Origin: Adenophora triphylla var. japonica
Lineage: Eukaryota; Streptophyta; Magnoliopsida; Asterales; Campanulaceae
DNA: 64,000 nucleotides
Assembly: GCA_022495995.1 (NCBI GenBank)
Contig: JAFEMH010003631.1
Coordinates: 186,001-250,000 of the forward strand
Direction of reading: 5' to 3'
Within the stretch, counting starts at the first letter, position 1, and the number at the start of each line of letters is the position of its first letter. The notes beneath the pieces are model-generated. The model saw only the letters and a program-made list of their open reading frames with translations, had not been told where the DNA came from and made no database searches. Positions 54,337-64,000 of this stretch are shown here, piece after piece. The position numbers and the translations under genes are program-made.

Positions 54337-57171
54337 ATGGAACACGGGGAAGGCGCTTTTCAAGGCCAAGGACGTGGCCCGGTAGCGGAGAGGCGGTGGA
54401 GCTCGTCCGGATGAGGAGGCATTACAATCTTTCGCAATCGGTTGCGGAGGAGCATTACCCCGATGCTTGGCAACATTGGGCTTCGGATCCGCATCTCCGA
54501 ACGGTATACTTTGAAACCCTTTGATCCCTTTGTTGATTTCTTGTTTGAAAATTTTGGGTGATTTTTGAATTTTTTTTTTTTTGAAAATTCGAACGATTGA
54601 TGTTCTTGGCTTTGAATCTTGATTTTGATGCTTTGCATGTTGTAATGAGTATATGAGTAACCCAAAATGTGCATTTTGCTTGGGAAAAAGAATTGGCATT
54701 TTTGCCACATTTTTTTTTTTTCAATTCGAAAATTACATGTGAAAATTCGAAGAATTGTGATTTTTTTTTTTTTGAAATTGAATATTGCATGTTCTTGATG
54801 ATGATTTTTTTTTGAAATTGAATTTTGATATTGATGAATGATGATGCAATGCATGCATTTTGTTTGGAAAGAATGGGCATTTTGCCAATATGAGATGTAT
54901 GTATGTTTAGGATTTTTTTGAAAAGTGGGACGGATTTTTCCTCCCGTTGCATGTAAGATGGATGATATGCATGTATGCATTTTTTTTTGTTGAAAATGGG
55001 ACGGAGTTTTTACTTCCGTAGGAATGCATCTTTTTTTTTTTTTTGATGAATGCATTGGGACTTGCTGAAAATTGTTTTCTTTCATGCGAGAAAAATGGGG
55101 CTATGCTCATTGTATGCTGTTATCTTTGTCGAATTTTTTTTTTTTAATGTAAATGCACATGCAATCTTTTTGACATTTTCTCTTTTTTTTTTTTTTTACG
55201 GGCGGAAACCGTTTTGTGACGGAGCAGTGAACAAGATGAAGACTCGAGGATCGGTGGAGTCTACGTGATTGACTTGTGGGATCGGCTTTCGGATGCGGGC
55301 CGAGGAGCTTTGCCGAGTCCGAGACAGATTGTTGTCGAGACGGGGCTCGGGAGTTCGTCGAGTGCTTGAGGGGCTGGTCAAGTTCCCTAAGAGCAAGGGC
55401 TTGATGTTTGCTGCGGCGCGGCCGGTGGGGACGCGACCCACACCTTCCACTTCTTACGGGCGAGGCTACGGTTACTCCTCGACTACGCTGCGATCACGGG
55501 CTGTCCTTTAATGGGACGCGGATTGAGTGGCGGGATGGCTACGGCGATGCCGATCTGCAGCTCTTACGGGATTTTCCCCTATTCCCAAAAAGGGGATGGG
55601 GATGGAGTATGCCGTGGTCTACGGCAAGATTGTGGAGACCATTGCGAGCTATGAGGTGGGGAGGAGAGGATAGGCGCCGATCAGATTGCCGGGGCCTTCT
55701 TGTGGTTTGCCTTTTCGAGCACCCTCTTTGGGCATGCCGAGGACGGCGGTCTTTGCCTTCTTTGAGGTCCTTGGAGGACATGGAGACGGCCGGAGATGTC
55801 TCGTGGGGAGAGGCCGGGCCGGCAGAGCTTTATTTTGCTCTCGATAGGTACGGCAGGAAGGCTGTGAGCTCCTTCTTGCTTCGAGTTTGCCCTGGAGGTA
55901 TAAGCTCTCTTTTTGCTTTCCCTCTCTTCTTTTGAGCACACACTTTTATTTGCCTGGATTGATTGGATTTTTACCTTTCGCGGTATGGGCGTTGGAGTTT
56001 TTCCACGTCACGGTGTGGCGGCGGCCGGCGGAGTACGTCGGGCGTATCCGGCCATGCGGTCTTGGTCCAAGCATGCCGGGAGAAGATAAGCTCCGGGGCG
56101 TACGACTCTCGTGTACGCGGATTGCCTTCCTTTGACGGAGGCCGAGACGGATGAGGGGATGATATTCTTCCCACAGGATCGCTTTGAGGTAGCGCGGTGA
56201 AGGGCGCCGAGATACGGGCCGGTGCGGCGGAGGATTTTGAGGGTCCGACTGCGATGCCTATTATCCAGGAGAGAGGGTGACGCGCGCCGGCATGGCGTGA
56301 ACTCGCCTTTGAGGACACCGGTGGAGCCTCCCGCCGATATGATGCACCCGAGCGATCGGTCCGTGACTGGGATGATTACCGAGCGGTCGGCACTTCTCGG
56401 ACTTCGTGGCGATTGAGCCGTATGCGACATTCGTCTTGAGGAGGCCGAGGATGCCTCGAGGTTACGGATAGGGAGGGGCTTGGGATCCCGCGGTACCCTC
56501 GGACGGATTTTTCCTATATCCGGGATGGGGTCCGATTGAGGGTGCAGATCCCTCAGCCCGAGCGACTTCCACGAGCTTTCCGGCCTCGTCCGGGTATGAA
56601 GGTATGGCTTTTTTTTTTTTTTTACGCTTCTTTCTTTTGTTTCATCACCTCCTTTTTTTTTTTTTTTTTGACGCTTTTGCTTTTGTGCAGTTTTCGGAGG
56701 TGGTCGTCGAGAAGCTGACGAAGCAAGTGATCGGGGCCAAGAGATTCATCAGGAGGATGGTCGCTTGCGGGGCTCCTCGAGCTAGAGCGAGGTGACCACG
56801 GCGGCGCCGTCGGACGAGAGGCTTCCCTATTCGCTCGTAGACTTCTTCGGAGACTCCTCTGTCTCCTCTCCTTGATCATCGCGCGATCGCCTTCGGATCA
56901 CGTCATTCTAGGGGATCCACACGGGCAGGGACACGTTTGGCAGCATGGCGGGTCGTCTTCGTACGTGCAGGAGTCCGACGCCTTCACCTTCGGATACGAC
57001 TTTTTCGCAGATCTCGGCTTGCCCTATCAGAGCGTGCCGGTTGGTCCTGATGAGCCTCTTTCTGGAGACGAGGACGATTCTGAGCCCGAGATTTTCAGGG
57101 CTCCTGAGGAGGCGGGCCCGAGTCGCAAGAGGGGCCGGGGGGAGACATCGGGCGCTGGAGACTCCGATTGA
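54337..57171 (+). pseudogene. Antisense gene 1 of element C: plant mobile domain (PMD) protein, frameshifted
   Basis: Exon 1 starts at ATG 54337 (MEHGEGAFQGQGRGP), has a frameshift, continues RHYNLSQSVAEEHYPDAWQH and ends at donor 54504. A 724-bp intron ends GGAGCAG at 55227. Exon 2 starts NKMKTRGSVES, matching element A. The PMD signature DATHTFHFL is near 55430-55455, followed by GEATVT and LSFNGTRIEWRDG, then AELYFALDRYGRK near 55830. A donor GGAG|GTATAAG at 55898 is at the same place as in A. Later parts (VYADCLP, FFPQDRFE, about 56100-56190) are broken. The C-terminus (56872-57171) is clean: FGYDFFADLGLPYQSVPVGP, an acidic stretch, then RKRGRGETSGAGDSD-stop. PMD proteins are nuclear; the role in the element is unknown. 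Confidence 0.72.
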
Positions 57172-57511
57172 TTTTTTTTTTTTTGAGATTTGAGATTGAG
57201 ACTTAGATTTGTACAGCTTATGCACATTTTTTTTTTATGTAATAATTTAGGATTTTATTTTATGAATGCTTGTTTTTTTTTTATGCACACTCTTTTTTTT
57301 TTGGAATGTAATAGTTTAGGATTTTATTTTATGAATGCAATGCAATATGAATGCAGTGTTGCATGAGCCTTGGTTTTTTTTTTGCAAGGGTGTTTGGTAT
57401 ATGGACTGGTTTGGGGAGGGTTTTTGCACAAGTTTCGAGCAACCGGGACGGAATATTCCTTTTTTGGCGTAGCAGCTTGGACTGTTGCAGATTTTTTTTT
57501 GGGAAAGCAAT

Positions 57512-57529
57512 CCCATCCGCGCGGATGGG
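57512..57529. promoter_or_regulatory. Palindrome CCCATCCGCGCGGATGGG upstream of antisense gene 2 (C)
   Basis: Perfect 18-bp palindrome with the same TCCGCGCGGA core as the other sites in element C. It ends 122 bp before the ATG at 57652 (117 bp in element A). A weak TATA-like CTTTAATTT follows after about 20 bp. Confidence 0.7.
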
Positions 57530-57651
57530 GACTGCATCTGACATTGTTCTTTAATTTTGGTTCAGACCTGGTCTTGCTTTATTTCAAATTCAAATATCCT
57601 CTTCAACCTCCAGTCCAAACAGCCATTTTCGGGGAGAAAGAGAGAAAAACC

Positions 57652-59148
57652 ATGGAAATGGCCAAAAATTCTCCAAAATTGTCCAAAGAAAGGCAAATGT
57701 TGTTCTTTGAAAAGTTCAAGGAGTGGTGTAGGGAGATTATGCACGGGAGAAGATCATTCTTTGAAGAAAGGTACAAGATACGATGCTTGTGGTCTCTCAA
57801 AGAATTGGTTCCGGATTATGACCTCTTAAGAGCTTCTTCTTCGTTTTGGGATACTAGAAGGCATGTCTTTTGCCTTTCCTTCAATGAGATTGTTCCGACT
57901 GTCGAAGAATTTCGGGCCTTACTTGGAGGTCCGGAGGTGGAAGAGATAGCGGTTCCTTTGCCCGGAGGGGCTTCTTTTGCTGACAGATTGTGCGTCCTCC
58001 TTCATCTTTCCCCGGAGGAAGCGCAAGGTATGATCCGCGGTCCCGATCATCTCGATATTTCCGGTCTTCCCGACAGATTTAGGGGCCTAGGTTTGGTGGA
58101 TGACGCCTATTGGGATGCCTTTGCACTTTGTATGTTTGGCACCCTGTTCATGGTCTATTCCTTTGGGATCTGCCATCGGTCTTTGCTGGATGTTGTCGTT
58201 CACTGTCGCACAGGCGAGAGATGTCGTTCCTTTGATTACGGGGAGACTTTTCATGCTCTCGATAGATTAGCTACCGGACGGCGGTATATGCACGGGGCGG
58301 CCCGTTCCTCTTGACCCGTGGGCGATGGAGCGTTTGGGGGTTCTTCGGAAACCTCGATATGATCGAGCCTTGGACTTTTGCCGGGAGAGGTGTCGATGTA
58401 GATTTGGATGATCAGGGCTCGTGGGCGCGTTGGATGGCGGGTCGCCAGGCTGAAGATATCAGATGGTTGGTGCCTCATTGGCGGGTGGAGACTCGCAGAG
58501 TGCTTCAGGACGGGTCCCATGTGGTTATGCTTCCGGGGCTTTCTCAGTCCAGTTTCTACATTCCGGCTCTGGTTCTGAGACAGTTTGGCTTGGAGCAGGT
58601 TCCTTTGGAGGGTTTTGATGATATAGCCACCAGGGTGGTGGCTCCTGTTTCCATGGATGATCCCTCGGTGTTTCCATTTCTTTCCCGAGCATGGAGGTAT
58701 GATGCCTTTCCTCCTCGGGTCATTCTCAGGCGTCCGAGACCGGTGATCCTGACCACTTGGTACCTGGATTGGTATGAGAGGCATCTGGGAGAGGCTCAGG
58801 TGGCTATTTTCAGACGGCGTGAGGCCATTATGGGTGCGGAGGTCCTGACTGCTCGAGAGGAGGAGAGCCGAGGCGAGGGCCAACCCTCATGACAGAAGCG
58901 GAGACGCCGTGGATCGATTATGAGGCTTACGTCAAGAGACAGGAGAGGAGGGCTCCTATGCTACCAGCTAGGTTACAGGAGATGAGGGATGACGCTAGGG
59001 CTACTAAGGCCCCGACAGGCTGGTTTGATAGACCCCGTCCCTATACCAGAGCTTGGTAGGAGGAATACCGACATTTTTCCGGTTCGTAAGAGAAAGACTC
59101 GGAGGGGGAAGAAGAAGGGAGAGGCCAAGACGAGTGGCTTGGAGTGAC
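57652..59148 (+). CDS. Antisense gene 2 of element C: DUF7745-like protein, nearly intact
   Basis: The start ATG at 57652 follows AAAAACC and gives MEMAKNSPKLSKERQMLFFE. The first 220 codons are uninterrupted: FKEWCREIMHGRRSFFEERY, LKELVPDYDLLRASSSFWDT, RRHVFCLSFNEIVPTVEEFR with ALLGGPEVEEIAVPLPGG, SPEEAQGMIRGPDHLDISGL, DDAYWDAFALCMFGTLF and FDYGETFHALDR. A frameshift near 58300 leads to a 193-codon frame (58311-58892: RWMAGRQAEDIRWLVPHWRV, SSFYIPALVLRQFGLEQVPL, PVILTTWYLDWYERHLGEAQ). Another shift leads to IDYEAYVKRQERRAPMLPAR and a final RKRKTRRGKKKGEAKTSGLE-stop. It is homologous over its full length to 12850-14376 in element A. The basic tail resembles a nuclear localisation or nucleic-acid-binding segment. 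Total about 495 residues if joined. Function unknown. Confidence 0.7.
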
Positions 59149-59710
59149 TCCGAGGTTTCCGAGTATCCCTTTTCTTGTCATGGCGCACACATTAGTTTGA
59201 TTATGTATCTTAGTTTCTTTTAGCAGGTTGCCGGTTGTAGGAAAGAATCGGGCTTAGACTCATCAAAGAGCTTTTAACTTGTAATGAATATTTGAATTGC
59301 TTTAGAGTTTTTCGAGACGCTTTCATGGTCTGATCAATTGTATTGATGCCAAAGTATGGCTTTTATTTGTGCTTTAGACCGAACCGTTTCCGGCTGCCTA
59401 CGTTCCCCTCATTTTGAGGAGCTCAGGTCTTCGTAGTTAATCCTGGTGAACTCTTTTTTTTTTTTCTTTGTTTTTTTTTGGTGCAACCCTGTTTTTTACC
59501 TAGGCCGCCCTTTTCGGGTTTCTAACCTAGTTGGGTATTACTTTTTTAGCACTCTTTTTTTTTGTGTTTTTTTTTGGTGCAACCCTGTTTTTTACCTAGG
59601 CTGCCCTTTTCGGGTTTCTAACCTAGTTGGGTATTACTCTTTTTAGCACTCTTTTTTTTGTTGTTTTTTTTTGTTTTTTTTTTCTTTGTTTTTTTTTTGG
59701 TCTTTTTTTT
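59149..59710. other. Region between antisense gene 2 and integrase (C)
   Basis: No coding seen. It holds the block CCTACGTTCCCCTCATTTTG...TCTTCGTAGTT (59397-59439), in the same relative position as 15131-15172 of element A. Next are two tandem copies of GTGCAACCCTGTTTTTTACC-TAGGC...GTTGGGTATTAC (about 59481-59540 and 59575-59637), then poly(T)-rich DNA. Confidence 0.5.
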
Positions 59711-60900
59711 TTATGCGTAGTATCTGCGCAGCTTGTCACCATTCACTGGGTGTACAAAGGGATTCCCGTCGAGGTCTGCAAGTTGCATGGCTCCTCCGGA
59801 GAAGATCTTCTGGACGACATATGGCCCGACCCATACAGGCTCCCATTTGCCGAGAGGGTTGATACGGACTGGGGGCTTTTCTTTTAGAACGAGATCACCT
59901 TCTCGGATCTCCCGATGCTTTACTTTCTTGTCGAAGGCTCTGGCCATCCTTCCTTGGTAGGCTCGGATGTGTTCCATGGCCTTCAGTCGGCGTTCGTCTA
60001 GTAGGGCCAGTTCATCATGGCGACTTTGGAGCCATTCGACCTCGTTGATCTGGCTTTCCAGCAGTATACGGAGCGAGGGGATTTCCACTCGATTGGGAGT
60101 ACGGCTTCCATTCCGTATGTGAGGGCAAAAGGTGTTTCCCAGTTGCCGTTCGGCGATGTTCTGTAGCCCCAGAGTGCCAAGTGTAACTTCTCGGGCCAAT
60201 CTCTGCCTTGGACAGCCATTTTCCGGATGATATTTTCCAGAGTCTTGTTTGCTGCTTCGACGGCTCCGTTGGTTTGGGGCCTGTAGGGAGATGACTTGTG
60301 ACGGGTTATTCGGAATTCCGCCAGCAGTTTTTCACATTCCCCTTCGAAGTGGGATCCATTATCTGAAATGATTTCGGCCGGCAACCCGTATCGGCACATG
60401 ATGTTTTCTTTGATGAAGAGGGCGACTTTCTTTGAATTGAGGATTTTGTAGGACTTGGCTTCAACCCACTTGGTGAAATAATCCACGGCTACCAGGACGA
60501 ACTCGTGGCCGTATCGCCTGATGGTGTGATTTTGCCTATGACATCAATTCCCCAAGTGACGAAAGGCCAAGGGGTTGTCATGCAGTATAACTCGTGAGGA
60601 GGCAAGTGATTAAGATTTGAGTATCGCTGACATTTGTCGCAGCTTTTGACAAACCGGATGCGATCGGCTTCCATGGTGATCCAAAATACCCCATTCTCGT
60701 ATGATTTGCATCGAGCTCGAGCATTCATGTGAGGGCCGCAGTACCACCATGTATTTCTTTCATGAGTTCGGTAGCCTCTTGTTTGCCGATACATCGCAGA
60801 GGGGGCCTTGATAACGTTTTTTGTATAACATGTTTCCCAAAAGAACATAATGGGAGGCGAGCCGCTTCAGGGCTGAGAGACTTTTTGCTTTGATTCCTTC
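59711..60900 (-). pseudogene. Integrase of element C, frameshifted
   Basis: Minus-strand order: zinc-binding part (GPHMNARARCKS, KSCDKCQRYSNLNHLP, about 60600-60740), catalytic core (59998-60486: DYFTKWVEAKSY, RYGLPAEIISDNGSHFEGEC, SSPYRPQTNGAVEAANKTLE) and C-terminal part (59711-60199: KVKHREIREGDLVLKEKPPV, GPYVVQKIFSGGAMQLADL, ending RRYYA-stop). The second Asp and the Glu of the DDE triad (SDNG and AVEAANK) are readable. Frameshifts separate the three ORFs. The gene begins the polyprotein's last domain; the stop at 59711-59713 is the natural end of pol. Confidence 0.88.
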
Positions 60901-61079
60901 TTTATATTCCCCATCTTCGTTTTTGAAAGAGGCCTCGCCATCCTTCGTGTAATCGGTAAATGGAGTGTACCAGTGGATCATTGATCGTTCGGCTTCCGCT
61001 TCAATTTCGAAGCAATAGGCGGGGTTTTCTCTTCTCCCGACTCGAATGGTTTAACGTACTTTCCTTCAGGTATTTCGAC

Positions 61080-62043
61080 AAGAGAGGCTAGTGTAGCCAG
61101 AGCATCTGCGAACCTGTTTCGGTCTCTTGGCAGAGTAATGAAAGCCGATTTCTTTGAATTGAGTTACTAACTCTTCCATGTAAGCATGATACTTCGCAAA
61201 CCCGGATCCACGGTCTTCCATTTGTTAGAGACCTGATTGATGATGAGGGCAGAGTCACCGTACACCTCCAATTCCTTGATATTTCTTTCAAGGGCGGCTT
61301 CCAACCCGCCTATGCAAGCTTCATATTCAGCGGCGTTGTTGGTGACTTCGAAGTTCGGCCTTCCGCTATGGGGGTGTGTTCGTCGCAGGATCGACCGAAG
61401 CATTCCTATCCCGTTCCCCCTTTTGTTTGACGCCCGTCGAAGAAGAGTTGCCAGCGATTTTCTCCTTCTAGAGCGAAGATTCCATCATCGGGAAATTGAG
61501 GTTCAGTCCTCGGGACTCATCACTTGGGAAATCGGCCCGATGTTCCGCCATTATGCGTCCTTTTACGGATTTCCTTGAAACATAAGCGATGTCATATTCG
61601 GCCAAAAGAACGACCATTTTGCCAATCTCATGGAGATGGAAGGCTTGTCGAACAGATATTTGATGGGGTCTATCCTTGAAACAAGATGTATCTGGGTGAG
61701 ACTGCATGTAGTGTTTCAACTTTCCCACTACCCGCACCAAACCTGCGCAAGTCTTCTCGCAAGCGAGTAATTGAGTTCGCTTCCTTGGAGCTTTCTGCTA
61801 CGAAATAGATGGCGTTTTCGACTTTGGAATCTTTTTTCTCTTGAGCTAGCATAGCCCCAATTGTTTGTATCCGTGACAGGTTAGATATAGCAAGAGTGGC
61901 TTTGCCGATGTGGTGGGCGAGAGAATCGGGGGATTCACAAGGTATGCCTTAATCTGTTCAAAGGCAAGCCGACATTCTGGGGTCCATTCTGTGTAGGCAT
62001 TCTTTTTCATCAACTTGAAGATTGGCTCGCAGGTCGAGGTCAC
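61080..62043 (-). pseudogene. RNase H regions of element C, frameshifted
   Basis: The first RNase H starts near 62043 (KNAYTEWTPECRLAFEQIKA, PILSPTTSAKPLLLYL). The connection follows (61468-61740: YDIAYVSRKSVKGRIMAEHR). The second RNase H is at about 61080-61440 (FEVTNNAAEYEACIGGLEAA, YGDSALIINQVSNKW). At least four frameshifts. The dual RNase H arrangement is as in element A. Confidence 0.82.
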
Positions 62044-62860
62044 CGATTTACAAAGCGGCTTATGTATTGCAGTCTTCCCATGAAGGATTTCACTTCTGTC
62101 GGTGTCCGTGGTGGCTTCATTTCAACTATCGCCTTGATTTTCTCGGGGATCTACTTCGATTCCCGTTCTGTCACCATATATCCTAGTACCTTGCCTCGTC
62201 TTACACCGAAAGTGCACTTGGCCGGATTCGGCCTCATGCCGTGGTCTCGGAGGCGGCCGAAGAATTTTCTCAAATCAACAAAGTGCTGGCCATCTCGATC
62301 CTCTGGAATGTATTATCATGTCGTCCACATAGACCTCAATTTCTTTGTGGATCATGTCATGGAACAGAGCCGTAGCCGCCTCTCGTACGTAGCCCCAAAG
62401 ATTCTTTAGTCCGAATGGCATGACCGTGTAGCAGTATGTGCCCCAAGGGGTTGTGAAGGCTGTTTTGGCTTGATCTTCTTCTCGCCATTTTGATTTGGTT
62501 GTAGCCGGCAAACCATCGACGAAAGATTTGACTTCGTGGTTGGCCGTGGAATCTACCAAAATGTCGATGTTTGGCATGGGGAAATCGTCTTTTGGACTGG
62601 CTTTGTTCAAGTCTCTCAAGTCTACGCAAGATCGGATCTTTCCGTTGGCCTTGGTCACCGTCACTATGTTGGACAGCCATGTTGGGTATTCGATGACCCC
62701 GATGAACCCCGCCCGAGCATCTTTTCTATTTCCTCTTTCACTTGTAAGGACCATTCGGGCTTAATTCTTCTTAGCTTCGCTTTGCGGCTTGACTTCCGGG
62801 TCGAGCGGTATTCGGTGCTCAACTATGGAAGGATCGAGGCCTGGCATATCTTTATAGGAC
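62044..62860 (-). pseudogene. Reverse transcriptase of element C, frameshifted
   Basis: The minus-strand ORF 62275-62754 contains GFIGVIEYPTWLSNIVTVTK, SCVDLRDLNKASPKDDFPMP, VKSFVDG, TPWGTYCYTVMPFGLKN and VYVDDMIIHS. The downstream part to about 62050 continues in other frames (KVLGYMV, SFMGRLQYI). Closely related to the RT of element A, but with frameshifts near 62290, 62390 and 62700. Confidence 0.88.
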
Positions 62861-62869
62861 CATGCGAAC

Positions 62870-63440
62870 ACATCCACGAATTCTTTTAGCGGCTCGATTA
62901 GGGCAACCCTTTCAGTCCCTTCAAGAAACTACCAATCTGCGTCTCTTTAGGCTCTTCCAGCTTCCCAAATTCACACTTGTCAAAATCTCTTCGGCAGCTT
63001 GGGCTCGATTTTCCTCTTTCCGGACAACCTGCTTAAAGATTTCTTTGATATATTGTTCATTTAATGTGTCTGCCTCTTCATCTAGTGAATCGTTATTAAC
63101 TGTTTTTAGATTATTAGTTAATTCATCATTAGTTAAAGTGGCAATTAAGGGATACTCAGAAAGGTTCATCATTTCATTGAAGACGAAGGGGAATACAACG
63201 TTCGCTACAGATTCGTAGTCTTCAGGCGTAAGGCCATCGGACGACTCGAGACTCGAACTCAACAATGAGAGACTCGGAGGATTTTACAAAGGTTGACACG
63301 AAAGGACGGGGGACCAATCCAAGCTTGGTGATCATTTCCTCTTTGGTCGCGGACGGGCCCGAGAGAGTTTCCCAATTCTTTAAAGGCATCGCTGTCGGTG
63401 GCTTCAAAACCCGGAAAGGCATGGTCTCTGTGCTCCCTCT
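62870..63440 (-). other. Polyprotein linker upstream of reverse transcriptase (C)
   Basis: Minus frame 62921-63265 contains LESSDGLTPEDYESVANVVF, PFVFNEMMNLSEYPLIATLT and acidic, Asn-rich sequence (NNDSLDEEADTLNEQYIKEI). It shares LESSDGLTP with the linker of element A. No enzyme motif. Confidence 0.5.
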
Positions 63441-63476
63441 TCGCCGTTGCTATCATCTCTTTGTCTCGAACCAGAA

Positions 63477-63941
63477 TCAACTGTGTTTGGCATCTCGAAA
63501 GCCGAGCATGTGGATGTAGGGATCTTCCTCAATTCTGGGGACTTCCGTTTCGTCACAATCTGACCGCTCAATCCAGATGTAAGGACGCATTGCGTCTCGG
63601 TGAGCTGCTAGAAAAATCTCATGTCCCATACTCGAGCGGAAAGGCTTGGCAGGTAGTTCAGCAAGGAGGACGTCCCACACGACGTTCATAGATTCGAGCC
63701 GAGTCTGTCGGTGTTTGCTGACTTTTATCATGAAAATCTCCTCGCCCGGCGAGGCCAAAGAATGGGTTTGCAGAATACTGACAAATCTGTGATTGAGGAC
63801 CGGGGACTTGTGTGCCTGTATCATGGCGGCGTTCAGCGTTTCCTTCCAGTACGACTCCAAGTGTTGGAAATAGCAATTAAATTTGATGAATCGAACTTCT
63901 TCTGAGTCTCGCTTGCTTGAGTGTGTCGACATAGTTGGCAT
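63477..63941 (-). other. Unassigned minus-strand ORF in element C
   Basis: A 154-codon frame (FNCYFQHLESYWKETLNAAM, FVSILQTHSLASPGEEIFMI, NVVWDVLLAELPAKPFRSSM). Protein-like composition, but I recognise no protease or gag motif. It sits where the gag/protease-proximal polyprotein or an extra insertion would be. It could also be an inserted sequence of other origin. Confidence 0.35.
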
Positions 63942-64000
63942 CGCTAGATTCCAAAGGATGCTGGCGAGACTTGCCTCTTGAAGGATGTAGCCCCGGTGTT

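Larger units (their letters stand above)
49429..64000 (-). mobile_element. Element C: Ty3/gypsy (Tat-lineage) retrotransposon with two antisense genes, partial
   Basis: The 3' LTR (49429-51132) is on the left and pol domains follow on the minus strand to the window edge: integrase 59711-60850, RNase H about 61080-62040, reverse transcriptase about 62040-62860, linker beyond. Between integrase and LTR lie tandem arrays and two plus-strand genes homologous to those of element A. It is inserted in the 3' interior of element B. Antisense gene 2 is better preserved than in A, but pol has more frameshifts. The 5' part and LTR lie outside. Confidence 0.88.

Overview
This is plant nuclear DNA, most likely from a eudicot with a large, repeat-rich genome. 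The evidence is GT-AG introns, TTTAGGG-type telomere repeats, Tat-lineage Ty3/gypsy retrotransposons, CACTA and hAT DNA transposons, and Stowaway- and Tourist-like MITEs. I found no ordinary host gene, tRNA or rRNA. Almost everything recognisable is transposable elements nested inside each other, and most open reading frames are decayed.

Layout. 1-1980: anonymous, with microsatellites. 1990-4312: 3' part of a CACTA element with a six-exon Transposase_24 (Ptta/En/Spm) gene, subterminal repeats and a terminal repeat. 4316-5176: LINE-like 3' fragment with poly(A). 5406-24042: a complete 18.6-kb Ty3/gypsy element (element A, minus strand) with TG...CA LTRs and a CCTGT target duplication. 24200-41240: remains of a hAT transposon whose transposase is cut into four pieces by a CACTA element (25675-33023, carrying a second copy of itself at 29212-32158), another CACTA element (33694-37572) and a 1.7-kb solo-LTR-like insert (38226-39945). 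A Stowaway MITE and a foldback lie in its 3' part. 41817-44695: two large terminal-inverted-repeat elements and traces of a Copia-like LTR. 47234-49428: LTR and truncated interior of element B, a close relative of A. 49429-64000: element C, a more distant relative inserted in B and running off the window.

The most interesting content is the shared design of A and C. Each encodes gag-pol on the minus strand. Between integrase and the 3' LTR, each also carries two genes on the opposite strand: gene 1, a plant mobile domain (PMD) protein with introns, and gene 2, a DUF7745-like protein with a basic C-terminal tail. Each of the three promoters (LTR, gene 1, gene 2) has one or more short perfect palindromes. 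The palindrome is GGTCCGTACGGACC in A and B and is built on TCCGCGCGGA in C. In all four LTRs its near edge is exactly 20 bp from the TATA box. Palindrome-to-ATG distances match between A and C: about 157/156 bp for gene 1 and 117/122 bp for gene 2. Long tandem arrays with a shared core (CGGTCTTACG...GCCGG) precede gene 1 in both elements. Together these look like an element-encoded regulatory circuit, in which a DNA-binding factor coordinates sense and antisense transcription of the retrotransposon. That functional reading is inference; the sequence architecture is directly visible.
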